The notes under the pieces: generated by a model
Databases searched by the model: none
The model's input: the letters and a program-made list of their open reading frames with translations, nothing else
Told to the model about the DNA's origin: nothing
Source: Planotetraspora phitsanulokensis
GTDB lineage: Bacteria; Actinomycetota; Actinomycetes; Streptosporangiales; Streptosporangiaceae
Assembly (NCBI RefSeq): GCF_016863295.1
Contig: NZ_BOOP01000020.1
Location: forward strand, 62,001 to 126,000
Length of the DNA: 64,000 nt
Reading direction: 5' to 3'
Translations under genes and position numbers: made by a program
In this document: positions 17,997-26,792 of the stretch, piece after piece
Layout: every line of letters starts with the position of its first letter
Position numbering within the stretch: the first letter of the stretch is position 1

Positions 17997-19686
17997 ATCC
18001 GATGTCGGCGAACTTGAGGTCGTAGAACCCGTTCGCCCCGATGTTGGCCAAAGTGGACCGCACGGCCACGCTCTGCGGCGTCTGGTAGAGCGGGAGGACG
18101 TTGATCTCCTGCCAGACCAGTGCGTCGGCCGTGTTGACGGACTCCTCGGCCTCCGCCGGGTCGAGCACGCTGCCCGCCCGGTACATCGCCTGGTCGATCT
18201 CGTGGCTGCCGGTTCGGCCCAGGTTGGAGTACCACTTCATGTCGTCTCCCTTGGCCGCCTCGCCGTTGGCGTACACGTCGAAGGCGTTGGAGATCGGGTA
18301 CGGCGTGGCCGGATACGAGAAGGCCGTGAGGTCGAAGTTGCCCGGGATCAGGTACTTGGTGAAGAAGTCGTTGAACGGCACCGTCTGGATGGTGACGCCG
18401 ACCCCGATGCGCCGGAGCATGAGCCGCGTGACCGTGGCCTCCGTGTCGCTCATGCCGACTCCCGCCGGAACCACGAAACGCAGGTTCAGCGGTGTGCCGT
18501 TCTTGGCCCTCGTCTTGCCGGAGAGCCTCCAGCCCGCCTCGTCGAGCAGTTGCCCGGCCCGCTGCGGGTTGTAGACGCCGAGGTCGCCCGCGTTGCCGCG
18601 ATACCCCTGCTGGCTGTTGGCCAGGAAGTGGTTGTCGAGCGTGACGGCCGGCCAGCCGAGCCCCTTCAGGTCGAGTTGCATCAGGGCGCGGCGGTCGAGC
18701 GCCATCGCCATGGCCCGGCGGACCTTGATGTCGGACAACGTCGGGCTCTCGCCGTTGAAAGTGAACTGCCGGAAGTCGGTGCCCGCCGCCTGCCGTACGA
18801 CGGCGTCCCAGGCGCCTCTCGCCCGCGAGTACTCGTCGGGAGAGGGGCCGACGTCGAAGACGTCCACCTCTCCCTTGGTGAAGGCGCGGACCATGTCGGT
18901 CTTGACGCCCTTGAAGACGATCTTGTCGAGCTTGGCCTTGTCGCCCCACCAGTTGTCATCGCGGTCGAGCGTGATCGTCTTGTTCTTCGCGTCGAACGAC
19001 GACAACCTGAACGGCCCGGCCGTGACGGGGATCTTGTTGACCCAGTCGGAGTTGAACGCCTCCGGAGTCGCGTTGGACGAGCTCGGATACAGGGGTGAGA
19101 ACAGCGACTGCCACTCGTTGAACGGCTGCGTCAGCGTGACCACCACCTCGTGGTCGCTCGTCCCCCGTGTCACGCTCTGGATGTTCTCGTAGGCGATCGT
19201 GGAGTCGACGCGGTAGGCCTTGTTCTGCCCGTTCATCGCCTTCCACTGCGCCGCGTAGTCGGCCCAGGTGATCGGCTTGCCGTCCGACCACTTGGCCTTC
19301 GGGTTCAGCGAGTAGGTGATGACCTGGTGGGGCGTGGTCGCGGTGACCCGGGCGTTGGTGACGTAGTCGAGGTCGAGGGAGACCTGCCCCCTCTCGTCCG
19401 ACCGGAAGGGCGTCGGCATCAGGGCGCCCATGACCGTGTCGACACTGGCGGTGTCGCCGTCTATGTGGTTCTGGTTCCACTGGACAGGGAAGTCGCCGAG
19501 CCCCCATTTCAGGGTGCCCCCGTCCTTCACCTTTTCTCGCGGCATGGGGTTGATGTCGATCGCCTTGACGGGAGACGGAGCGAGGCTGCTTCCACGCCAC
19601 CCCGGGAGGTTGTCGCCCCCGCAGGCGCTGACGGATCCCAGAGCGATCAGTGCGGCGGCCAGGGCGGCCGGCCATCGTGCTCTCAA
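17986..19686 (-). CDS. family 5 (peptide/opine-type) ABC substrate-binding lipoprotein
   Basis: 566 residues with a TTG start preceded by GGAGAG. The signal peptide ends in a lipobox (LGSVSACGG), so the protein is lipid-anchored outside the membrane. The domain is SBP_bac_5: YVTNARVTATTPHQVITYSL, KWSDGKPITWADYAAQWKAM, VRRAMAMALDRRALM. The usual ligands are di- or oligopeptides. No permease or ATPase gene is adjacent, so it works with an unlinked transporter. Its tail-to-tail overlap with pxpC places it next to 5-oxoproline metabolism, but a functional tie is only a guess. Confidence 0.9.
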   Translation of the reverse strand: MRARWPAALAAALIALGSVSACGGDNLPGWRGSSLAPSPVKAIDINPMPREKVKDGGTLKWGLGDFPVQWNQNHIDGDTASVDTVMGALMPTPFRSDERGQVSLDLDYVTNARVTATTPHQVITYSLNPKAKWSDGKPITWADYAAQWKAMNGQNKAYRVDSTIAYENIQSVTRGTSDHEVVVTLTQPFNEWQSLFSPLYPSSSNATPEAFNSDWVNKIPVTAGPFRLSSFDAKNKTITLDRDDNWWGDKAKLDKIVFKGVKTDMVRAFTKGEVDVFDVGPSPDEYSRARGAWDAVVRQAAGTDFRQFTFNGESPTLSDIKVRRAMAMALDRRALMQLDLKGLGWPAVTLDNHFLANSQQGYRGNAGDLGVYNPQRAGQLLDEAGWRLSGKTRAKNGTPLNLRFVVPAGVGMSDTEATVTRLMLRRIGVGVTIQTVPFNDFFTKYLIPGNFDLTAFSYPATPYPISNAFDVYANGEAAKGDDMKWYSNLGRTGSHEIDQAMYRAGSVLDPAEAEESVNTADALVWQEINVLPLYQTPQSVAVRSTLANIGANGFYDLKFADIGFTS

Positions 19687-19804
19687 CGTGCTCTCCGATT
19701 CCTCCAGCTACTTATCGCACTTGATTAGTAGCAGAAAGTAATCACTCCGGGCATCTGGACGCGCGAGCACGGAAAACATGGAAGGTCAGGAACGCTTCAG
19801 CGGG

Positions 19805-22156
19805 TCAGGACAATTCGTCGACCGCGCTGCGGACGTCCTCGCTGGTGATCGTCGTGAGCTCGGCGGCGTTGGCGGTCCCCAGGGCCGCCAACCGCACGTC
19901 GCGCCGCAGCGCGGCCTTCTCGTACAGCGAGCGGGCGAAGCGGCCGTTGCCGAGGCCGTCGATGAGTCCCTCGCGGCAGACCCAGTCGAAGACGTCCGCG
20001 AGGTCGCGGGCCGCCGCGTCGTCGAAGCGGTCTCCGCTTTTGGACGCCGTCAGCGCGGCGATCTCGGCCAGTTCCGCGGGGGCGTACGACGGGAACGACA
20101 CCCGCTGGTCGAACCGGGAGGCCAGGCCGGGGTTGGTCGCGAGGAAGGCGTCCATCTCCCGCCGGTACCCGGCCAGGACGATGACGACGCGGTCGCGGTC
20201 GTCCTCGGCTCGTTTCAGCAACGTCTGCACGGCCTCCGCGCCGAAGGCGTCGCCCCCGGAGTAGCCCGCGTTGACCAGGCCGTACGCCTCGTCGATGAAG
20301 AGCACTCCGCCGAGCGCCCGGTCGACGAGCTCGTTGGTCTTTATGGCGGTGGCCCCGAGGTGCTGGCCGACCAGGTCGGCGCGGGACGCCTCGACCACGT
20401 CGGGCCGGGCGAGCAGGCCCAGGGCGGAGAAGATCCGGCCGAGGATCCGGGCGACGGTCGTCTTGCCCGTGCCCGGCGGGCCGACGAAGACGAAGTGCCG
20501 CATCTGCGACTGGACGGGCAGTCCCTGCTCCTGGCGCATCCGCGCCACCTTCAGCTGGGCCGCTATCGCGTGGACCTGCTGCTTGACCGGCTCGAGGCCG
20601 GCCATGCGGTCGAGGTCGGCGAGGGCGTCCTCGAGTGTCGGAGTGGCCTGGTAGCCGCGGAAGCGCGCGGTGATCTCGTTGAACGCCCTGGTGACGTCGG
20701 CGGCGACGATGGTGACGAGGTCCTCGCCGCGCGGCGCGCCGCCGGCGCTGACGACCCGCACGTCACGGGCCTGCGCGGCGGCCTCGGTCAGGCTGCGCGC
20801 GAACCTGGCGTTGCCCAGCTCGTCGACGAGCCCGCGGCGGTGGACGTCCTCGTAGAGGCGGCGGAACACCGGCCTGGCGTCGTCGGCGAGGGCGTCGCCA
20901 CGCCTGGCCTGCAGCGATTCGGTGATCTCCAGCAGCTCGGCCGGCGTGTAGCTCGGGAAGCGGACCCTGCTGGCGAACCGGCTGGACAGACCGGGGTTGG
21001 ACGCGAGGAAGCCGTTCATCTCCTTCTCGTAGCCCGCCAGGATGACGATCAGCCGGTCGCGGTCGTCCTCGGCCCGCTTGAGCAGGGTCTGCACCGCCTC
21101 CGAGCCGAACCGGTCCGGCTGCCCGTCTCCGGAGTTGATCAGGCTGTACGCCTCGTCGACGAACAGGACGCCGCCGAGCGCCCGGTCGATGAGCTCGTTG
21201 GTCTTGATCGCCGTGGCGCCCAGGTACTCGCCCACGAGGTCGGCCCGCTGGGCCTCCACGACGAACGGGGTCTCCAGCAGCCCGAAGGCGTAGAAGATCT
21301 TGGCCACCGTGCGGGCGACGCTCGTCTTGCCCGTGCCCGGCGGCCCGACGAAGACGAAGTGCCGCATGGGCGCCTCGTTGGCGTAGCCCGCCTCCTTGCG
21401 GAGCCTGGCCGCTTCGATGGAGGCCGCGATCGCCCGCACCTGCTCCTTGACCGGCTCCAGGCCGATCATGGCCTCCAGCTCGCCGAGCGCCTGCTCGACC
21501 GTGATGGGCGGCGGCGCGCCCTTGTCGCCGGAGGGGGCCTGGTGGCCGCCCAGCCTGATGCGCTGCTGGGCAGCCGGAGTCTCGCCCTCCGTCCCGTCCT
21601 GCTCGTAGTCGGACCGCACCCCGCGGGCCAGGACGAACCGGAAGACGAGGACGGCGGCGGCCACGCCGTACGCGCTCCACACGGACGCGGCGGGCGACAG
21701 CCACGACACCGCGAACGCGGCGACGCCGGCCGGGGCGAGGGCCATGAGCGTGGTGACCCACGGCGTCACCCAGCGGATCAGGTGCGCGGCCGCGGCGACG
21801 GGGACGGCGAGGAACAACAACAGGGACGGCGCGAACGACTGCGTGCCGAACACGCCCAGGAACGGCCACAGCAGCAGCCCCCAGGCGGCCATGACGAGCG
21901 CGGTGGCCGCGGCCCTCGGATAGCTGAGCGTGAGCGCGACGAAGGCCAGCACCACCACGGTGCACACGAACGTCGTGCTGAGCGGCCAACTCAGCGCCGC
22001 GGCCAGGCCCATGACAGCGATCAGCAGCCCGACGAACACGACGCGTCTGGCGAACGGCGAAAGGCGGAAATAGCGAACGCGGACCTGTTCGAACACATCC
22101 CGTGCCGTGGTCCGTCTTAAGATCCCCGCGGACCGTGCCCTTTCGGAGTCTCGCAT
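19805..22156 (-). CDS. membrane-anchored ATPase with two CbbX-type AAA modules
   Basis: 783 residues from the ATG of MRDSERARSAGIL, which has GGGAGG upstream. Residues 37-180 hold about five or six membrane segments. Two AAA modules follow. The first (about 231-470) has Walker A GPPGTGKTSVAR at 271-282 and Walker B VLFVDEAYSL. The second (about 518-783) has GPPGTGKTTVAR and VLFIDEAYGL. The two share long identical runs such as VGxxLGATAIKTNEL and EAVQTLLKRAEDDRDR, pointing to internal duplication. The modules are of the CbxX/CfqX-SpoVK type also found in EccA of type VII secretion, but no ESX gene is nearby. The TPR membrane protein gene ends 57 bases upstream, so the two form one unit. The function is unknown; remodelling of a membrane or TPR-bound client is likely. 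Confidence 0.85.
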   Translation of the reverse strand: MRDSERARSAGILRRTTARDVFEQVRVRYFRLSPFARRVVFVGLLIAVMGLAAALSWPLSTTFVCTVVVLAFVALTLSYPRAAATALVMAAWGLLLWPFLGVFGTQSFAPSLLLFLAVPVAAAAHLIRWVTPWVTTLMALAPAGVAAFAVSWLSPAASVWSAYGVAAAVLVFRFVLARGVRSDYEQDGTEGETPAAQQRIRLGGHQAPSGDKGAPPPITVEQALGELEAMIGLEPVKEQVRAIAASIEAARLRKEAGYANEAPMRHFVFVGPPGTGKTSVARTVAKIFYAFGLLETPFVVEAQRADLVGEYLGATAIKTNELIDRALGGVLFVDEAYSLINSGDGQPDRFGSEAVQTLLKRAEDDRDRLIVILAGYEKEMNGFLASNPGLSSRFASRVRFPSYTPAELLEITESLQARRGDALADDARPVFRRLYEDVHRRGLVDELGNARFARSLTEAAAQARDVRVVSAGGAPRGEDLVTIVAADVTRAFNEITARFRGYQATPTLEDALADLDRMAGLEPVKQQVHAIAAQLKVARMRQEQGLPVQSQMRHFVFVGPPGTGKTTVARILGRIFSALGLLARPDVVEASRADLVGQHLGATAIKTNELVDRALGGVLFIDEAYGLVNAGYSGGDAFGAEAVQTLLKRAEDDRDRVVIVLAGYRREMDAFLATNPGLASRFDQRVSFPSYAPAELAEIAALTASKSGDRFDDAAARDLADVFDWVCREGLIDGLGNGRFARSLYEKAALRRDVRLAALGTANAAELTTITSEDVRSAVDELS

Positions 22157-22213
22157 CGACGCCTCCCCGGTTCGCCCCCGGTTATACCGCACGGGGCGGC
22201 GCAATGGGTGGAC

Positions 22214-24124
22214 CTAACGGGTGCGAGCCTGGTGGCGGCCGGGGTACTCCCGCATGAGGACGTGTCTCGGGGTGACGCGCAGGACGTCGTCGTCGGGCAC
22301 GGCGACGCCTCTGACCTCCGCCCAGAAGCGCGGATCGCCGACGTACAGCACGACCCGGGGGTCGCGCTCCACGGCGTCCCACGCCTCGTCCCCTGTGATC
22401 AGCCGGAACTCCCCCGACGCGCTGACCGAGGTGACCGCGCTCACCGCGAGCGCGCGCGGCCCTCCGGGCTCGGTGTAGGCCAGCACCACGCTCCGGGAGA
22501 AGGTCGCGGCGTGCCGCACGTCGTCGCTCAGGCTCGTCGAGGGGCTGACGTCGCCGGGCATCGGCGCGGACCGCGCGTCCGACATGACGAGGGAGGAGCG
22601 CAGGGGTCCGGGGCCGCCGCGCCACCACGCCCGTGCGGCCCGCGCGGCGAACGCGACGGCCACGACCGCCAGGGCGCCCGCCGCGCCCAGCAGCGCCGCC
22701 CGGGTGACGGCGGACGTCCCCGCACCCGCGGGCACTCCTTCCGTCTCCGGCCCGGCGAGGATCGCGGCGGTCCCGCCGGCGACCCCCGCCACGACGAGTC
22801 CGGCGGAGGCCACGAGCAGTGCCACCAGCGCGATCGCGAGCCACCGGTCGCCCCGCAGGATCACCCGCAGAGGAAGCCCTCCCGAGCCCGCGCGCGCGAC
22901 CCTCGCCCTGCCGTACAGGAGGGCGACCGGAACGGCCAGCGCGGCGACGGCCGCGAACGGCTCGCCGGTGACGGGGGGCAGCAGGGCGGCGATCGCGACC
23001 AGCCACCACGCGCGGCCCACAACGAGCCAGAGCGTCACGTCGATGTCGCGCAGTGCGGTCCTGTCGTCCCCGGCGGCGGCGAACTGCCTCAGCGCGGGGA
23101 CGAGCCTGCCCCGCCACGTCTCCACGATCAGGCGTGCCAGCGCGACGGCCAGGCCGTTGAACAGCACCAGGCCGAACGCGCCCGCCCACACGCCGTCCTC
23201 CGGCCGTGTCAGCGCCCCCGCGGTCGTGCCGGGAAGCGTCGGGTCGGAGAGCGTCGTGTCGGGAAGCGTCGCGACACCCGCCACGTAGGCCGCGACGACG
23301 AGGAGGCCGACGGACACCGACATGCTGAGCCACAGGTCGCGTCTCATCATCGGGACCACGTACGGCCAGGCCCGCACGCGGCCGGCCTGCCTGATGGTGA
23401 TCGCCAGCACCGCGGCGAGCACCGCCGCTCCCCCGATCTGCGCCTCCCTGCGCAGGTCGAACCCGAGGCCGGCGACCGACGCCGCCGTCAGCGCCAGCGC
23501 GAGCAGCACCCGGATCTGCCGCGACCACATCACGATGGCGTGCCTCGCGCGGCCCGTGTCGCGCGGGTCGGCCTCCCAGGCGGGGTCGTGGTGACCACGC
23601 GGCCGTTCCCAGCGCAGGAGCGTGAGGCCGAGGTTGATCCGCGCCACCCGATGGTCCCGCGACCGGCTCAGCGCGGCCTCGTACGCCCTGGCCGCCCTGT
23701 CGTGCTCTCCCCGGAGCAGGGCCAGATCCCCGGTGAGGACGTGCGGATCCGCCTCCTCCGGAGCGAACCGGACGGCCGTGCGCGCCTGGGCCCACGCCTG
23801 GCGCCACTGCCCGGACCCGCGGCGCAGGGCTCCGCCGAGCCGCAGCCGTGCGGCCCACGACCCGGGCACGAGCCGAACCGCCTCGCGCGCCGCCTCGACC
23901 GCCTCCGCGTCCCTGCCGAGACGTTCGAGCGCGAGGCTCGCCAGGCGATGCCCCCACTCGCCGTACGGGTCACGGTCGACCGCCTGGCGAGCCGCGTCCA
24001 GCGCCGACTCCTGCTGGCCGCGCGACAGTCTCGCCACCGCGACCGCGCACCAGGCCCGAGGGTCGGTGTGGTCGTGCGGGGGCGGAACCGGGGATGTGTC
24101 CCATTGATCGATCTCGCTCCCCAC
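22214..24124 (-). CDS. TPR-domain multi-spanning membrane protein
   Basis: 636 residues, GTG start without a strong ribosome site. Residues about 25-185 are tetratricopeptide-like (DRDPYGEWGHRLASLALERLG, then VRLVPGSWAARLRLGGAL, then LALLRGEHDRAARAYEAAL). About eight hydrophobic segments follow between residues 203 and 520. The C-terminal soluble tail of about 120 residues includes FRLITGDEAWDAVERDPRVVLYV. I do not recognise the membrane domain. It precedes the twin-AAA ATPase gene in the same direction and is probably its partner, the TPR part acting as the docking surface (inference). Confidence 0.75.
   Translation of the reverse strand: MGSEIDQWDTSPVPPPHDHTDPRAWCAVAVARLSRGQQESALDAARQAVDRDPYGEWGHRLASLALERLGRDAEAVEAAREAVRLVPGSWAARLRLGGALRRGSGQWRQAWAQARTAVRFAPEEADPHVLTGDLALLRGEHDRAARAYEAALSRSRDHRVARINLGLTLLRWERPRGHHDPAWEADPRDTGRARHAIVMWSRQIRVLLALALTAASVAGLGFDLRREAQIGGAAVLAAVLAITIRQAGRVRAWPYVVPMMRRDLWLSMSVSVGLLVVAAYVAGVATLPDTTLSDPTLPGTTAGALTRPEDGVWAGAFGLVLFNGLAVALARLIVETWRGRLVPALRQFAAAGDDRTALRDIDVTLWLVVGRAWWLVAIAALLPPVTGEPFAAVAALAVPVALLYGRARVARAGSGGLPLRVILRGDRWLAIALVALLVASAGLVVAGVAGGTAAILAGPETEGVPAGAGTSAVTRAALLGAAGALAVVAVAFAARAARAWWRGGPGPLRSSLVMSDARSAPMPGDVSPSTSLSDDVRHAATFSRSVVLAYTEPGGPRALAVSAVTSVSASGEFRLITGDEAWDAVERDPRVVLYVGDPRFWAEVRGVAVPDDDVLRVTPRHVLMREYPGRHQARTR
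23226..23270. repeat. three 15-bp tandem units within the TPR gene
   Basis: Units GTGCCGGGAAGCGTC, GGGTCGGAGAGCGTC and GTGTCGGGAAGCGTC follow without gaps. They encode the pentapeptides TLPDT, TLSDP and TLPGT in an extracytoplasmic loop between membrane segments. Confidence 0.75.
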
Positions 24125-24181
24125 GACCGCATGATCCGTTGCGGGTCGCGGCTTGCCTAGACAGCGGATATATACCTATAG

Positions 24182-24220
24182 CTCTCTAGAGAGACTTAGG
24201 GGGTATGACCCGATATCGGG
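24182..24220. promoter_or_regulatory. two perfect 12-bp palindromes upstream of the MFS and TPR genes
   Basis: CTCTCTAGAGAG (24182-24193) and CCCGATATCGGG (24209-24220) lie in the divergent region between the TPR-protein gene and the MFS transporter gene. The AT-rich stretch ATATATACCTATAG next to them is unusual for this genome and probably holds promoter elements. The binding protein is unknown. Confidence 0.45.
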
Positions 24221-24364
24221 GGGAGCTCACCGGAAGCGGCTGAGGAAGTCGCATGTGATGGCCTAAGCTGCCACGCATGTTCCAGCACCCCGAGGAGCCG
24301 TGATCCGCCTATGATCATGGTCGGGGTTGAGGCCGAGTCCGGCGCTGTCCGCGCTGGAGGCGTC

Positions 24365-25897
24365 GTGCATGAACACCGGGCGAACCGGTGGTGGATCCTT
24401 GTGCTGCTCTGCTTCAGCCTGCTCCTGATCGCCGTCGACGCCACCGTCCTGCACATCGCGGTGCCGGCGCTGACCGCCGCGCTCGAGCCGTCCTCGATCC
24501 AGCTGCTCTGGATCATCGACATCTACTCGCTCGTGGTCGCGCCGTTGCTGGTCACCTTCGGCACACTGGGAGACCGGTACGGCAGGCGGCGCTTCGTGCT
24601 CGCCGGCTACGTGGTCTTCGGGATCGCCTCGCTCGCCTCGGCGTTCGCCTGGAGCCCGCAGGCGTTGATCGTCTCGCGCGCCCTCCTCGGCGTCGGCGGC
24701 GCGATGATCATGCCGGCCACCCTCTCGATCATCCGGCAGGTGTTCACCGACCGCAGGGAACGCGCGATCGCGCTCGGCGTCTGGAGCGCGGTGGCGGCGG
24801 CCGGGGCGGCCGTCGGGCCGCTGATCGGCGGCGCGCTGGTCGAGCATCTGTGGTGGGGGGCGGTCTTCCTGATCAACGTCCCCCTGCTCGTCGTCGCGCT
24901 GCCGCTGGCGGTTCGGCTCCTGCCCCCGTCGGAGCACCGCTCCGGCCATTCGTGGGACGCGCTGAGCGCCGTCCTGTCGACGCTCGGCATCCTGTCGGTC
25001 GCGTTCGGGCTGAAGGAGGCCGGCTACGGCCACACGATCGGCCGTGGCCCGTCGGCGGCCGTGTTCCTCCTCGGCGTCGTCCTGCTGATCTGGTTCGTCC
25101 GGCGTCAGCGCCGCCTGGCGTTCCCACTGCTCGACGTCGGGCTCTTCAGGCAGCGCGGGTTCTCGACCGGCGTGGCCTGCGTGCTGTTCGCGATCTTCGC
25201 GCTGGTGGGGCTGGAGCTGATGCTCGCGCAGTACCTCCAGCTCGTGCTGGGCCTGACTCCGCTGGCCGCCGCGGTCCGCATGTTGCCCCTGATGGTGGCC
25301 GCCATCGCCGGAGGGCTCGCCGCGGCTCATGTGCTCCAGCGGATCGGCCTGCGCGCGACGACGAGCGGAGGGCTCGCACTCACCGCCCTGTCCCTCGTCC
25401 CCGTCCTGACCTGGGGCGTGGAGCAGCACCCGGTCATGCTCACGCTCTGCTTCATAGGGATCGGCTTCGGAGTCGAGGTGGCGCTGCTCGCGGCCTCGGA
25501 CACGATCATGGCGTCCGCCCCGGAGTCGCGCGCCGGAGGAGCGGCGGCGATCGAGGAGACGGCCTACGAACTGGGGGCGGGGCTCGGCATCGCGGTGCTC
25601 GGGACGATCACCGCGATCGTCTACGCGCCCTCGCTCGCGGCCGTCCCCGGCGTGCCCGAGCCCCTGATGGCCGAGGCACGCGAATCACTCGCCTCGGCCG
25701 CCCACGTGGCCGCCGAGACGGGGAGCACAGCGGGGCCGGAGTTGCTCGGCGCGGCCCGGGTCGCCTTCGTCACCGCCCTGCACTCCACGGTCGTCGTCAG
25801 CGTCGCCCTGCTCTGCCTGACCGCGCTCGCCGTCGCCGTGCTGATCCCCCGGCCCGACCCGTCGGCCCCCGAGGACGACGAACGCCTCTCCGCCTGA
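24365..25897 (+). CDS. MFS drug exporter, DHA2 (EmrB/QacA) family, 14 TM
   Basis: 510 residues from a GTG with GGAGG four bases upstream; an ATG 54 bases earlier is also in frame but has poorer spacing. The motifs are those of DHA2: AVDATVLHIAVPALT in helix 1, LGDRYGRRRFVLAGY (motif A) and LGVWSAVAAAGAAVGPLIGGAL (motif C). Roughly 14 membrane segments are visible. It is probably a proton-driven exporter of small hydrophobic compounds. No regulator gene is adjacent, although palindromes lie upstream. Confidence 0.9.
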   Translation: MHEHRANRWWILVLLCFSLLLIAVDATVLHIAVPALTAALEPSSIQLLWIIDIYSLVVAPLLVTFGTLGDRYGRRRFVLAGYVVFGIASLASAFAWSPQALIVSRALLGVGGAMIMPATLSIIRQVFTDRRERAIALGVWSAVAAAGAAVGPLIGGALVEHLWWGAVFLINVPLLVVALPLAVRLLPPSEHRSGHSWDALSAVLSTLGILSVAFGLKEAGYGHTIGRGPSAAVFLLGVVLLIWFVRRQRRLAFPLLDVGLFRQRGFSTGVACVLFAIFALVGLELMLAQYLQLVLGLTPLAAAVRMLPLMVAAIAGGLAAAHVLQRIGLRATTSGGLALTALSLVPVLTWGVEQHPVMLTLCFIGIGFGVEVALLAASDTIMASAPESRAGGAAAIEETAYELGAGLGIAVLGTITAIVYAPSLAAVPGVPEPLMAEARESLASAAHVAAETGSTAGPELLGAARVAFVTALHSTVVVSVALLCLTALAVAVLIPRPDPSAPEDDERLSA

Positions 25898-25972
25898 CGA
25901 TCACGCATGAGGGCGGGGGTTACGGGGAGAGTGTCTGGGCAAGCCCCTCCGATCCCCCCAGAATGAGGAGCC

Positions 25973-26779
25973 GTGAAGAAAACCCTCCAAGATCTCGCGT
26001 CGCTAGCGGCCCGGATGGGCGTCGGCGGAATCTTCTTCGCCAACGGCTGGCACAAGCTGGAAGCCGGCCTCGACGCGACGGGCGTGCAGTTCGCCGCGCT
26101 CGGAGCTCCCGCGCCCGACCTGTGGGCCGCGGCCACGATGCTCATCGAACTGGTGGGCGGCGCCCTGCTCATCGCGGGCCTGGCCGTGCCGGCCATCGGG
26201 CTCCTGCTGTTCGCCGAGGCCCTCGCCGTATTCGTCATCGCGGCCGGGGACACGGGGCTGCCGCTCACCGGCGGGAGCATCGAGCTGATGGTCGCACTGG
26301 GAGCCGCGTCCGTGCTGCTCGCGGTGGTCGGCGCGGGCCGCATCTCGGTCGACCACATGGTCGTGATCAAACGGCGTGAGGCCGAGGAGGCCGACGACTT
26401 CGCCACCGACGCCGAGGCCGACGCCGTGATCGCCGCGCTGCGCGAGCCCCGGCCCGGCGACACCCGGCCAGGCGAAGGCCCGGCCGGGACCGCGGGCGCC
26501 TCGCCGTCCGCGGGGAAGGCTGCGGCGCCCTCCGCGGGTAAGGGCGCGGCCGCCAAGGGCGCGACCTCCGGCACCTCGCCGGCCGGCGAGCCCGCGGGAG
26601 GCACGGGGGCCGGGGAACCGAAGAAGGCCGAGGACGCCGTGGTGAACGACACCGTGCCGAAGCCGAGGCTCCGCCGTCCCAAGCGGCCGGACGAGACGAC
26701 CGAGAGCCGCAGCGAGGCGCCGCCGTCCAAGCAGGGCGACACACTGGTCGCCGGCCGGCGGGTCGGCAGGCAGGACTGA
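25973..26779 (+). CDS. DoxX family membrane protein with long low-complexity tail
   Basis: 268 residues, GTG start. Residues 1-130 are a DoxX domain (RMGVGGIFFANGWHKLE, then four membrane segments, AGDTGLPLTGGSIELMV). From about residue 140 the protein is Ala/Gly/Pro/Lys-rich and then basic and charged (PRLRRPKRPDETTES), without predicted structure. DoxX proteins take part in thiosulfate/quinone or thiol redox systems; the closest actinobacterial relatives are uncharacterised. The tail, which doubles the family's usual length, is probably cytoplasmic. Confidence 0.82.
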   Translation: MKKTLQDLASLAARMGVGGIFFANGWHKLEAGLDATGVQFAALGAPAPDLWAAATMLIELVGGALLIAGLAVPAIGLLLFAEALAVFVIAAGDTGLPLTGGSIELMVALGAASVLLAVVGAGRISVDHMVVIKRREAEEADDFATDAEADAVIAALREPRPGDTRPGEGPAGTAGASPSAGKAAAPSAGKGAAAKGATSGTSPAGEPAGGTGAGEPKKAEDAVVNDTVPKPRLRRPKRPDETTESRSEAPPSKQGDTLVAGRRVGRQD

Positions 26780-26792
26780 CCGGCCCAGGCCG

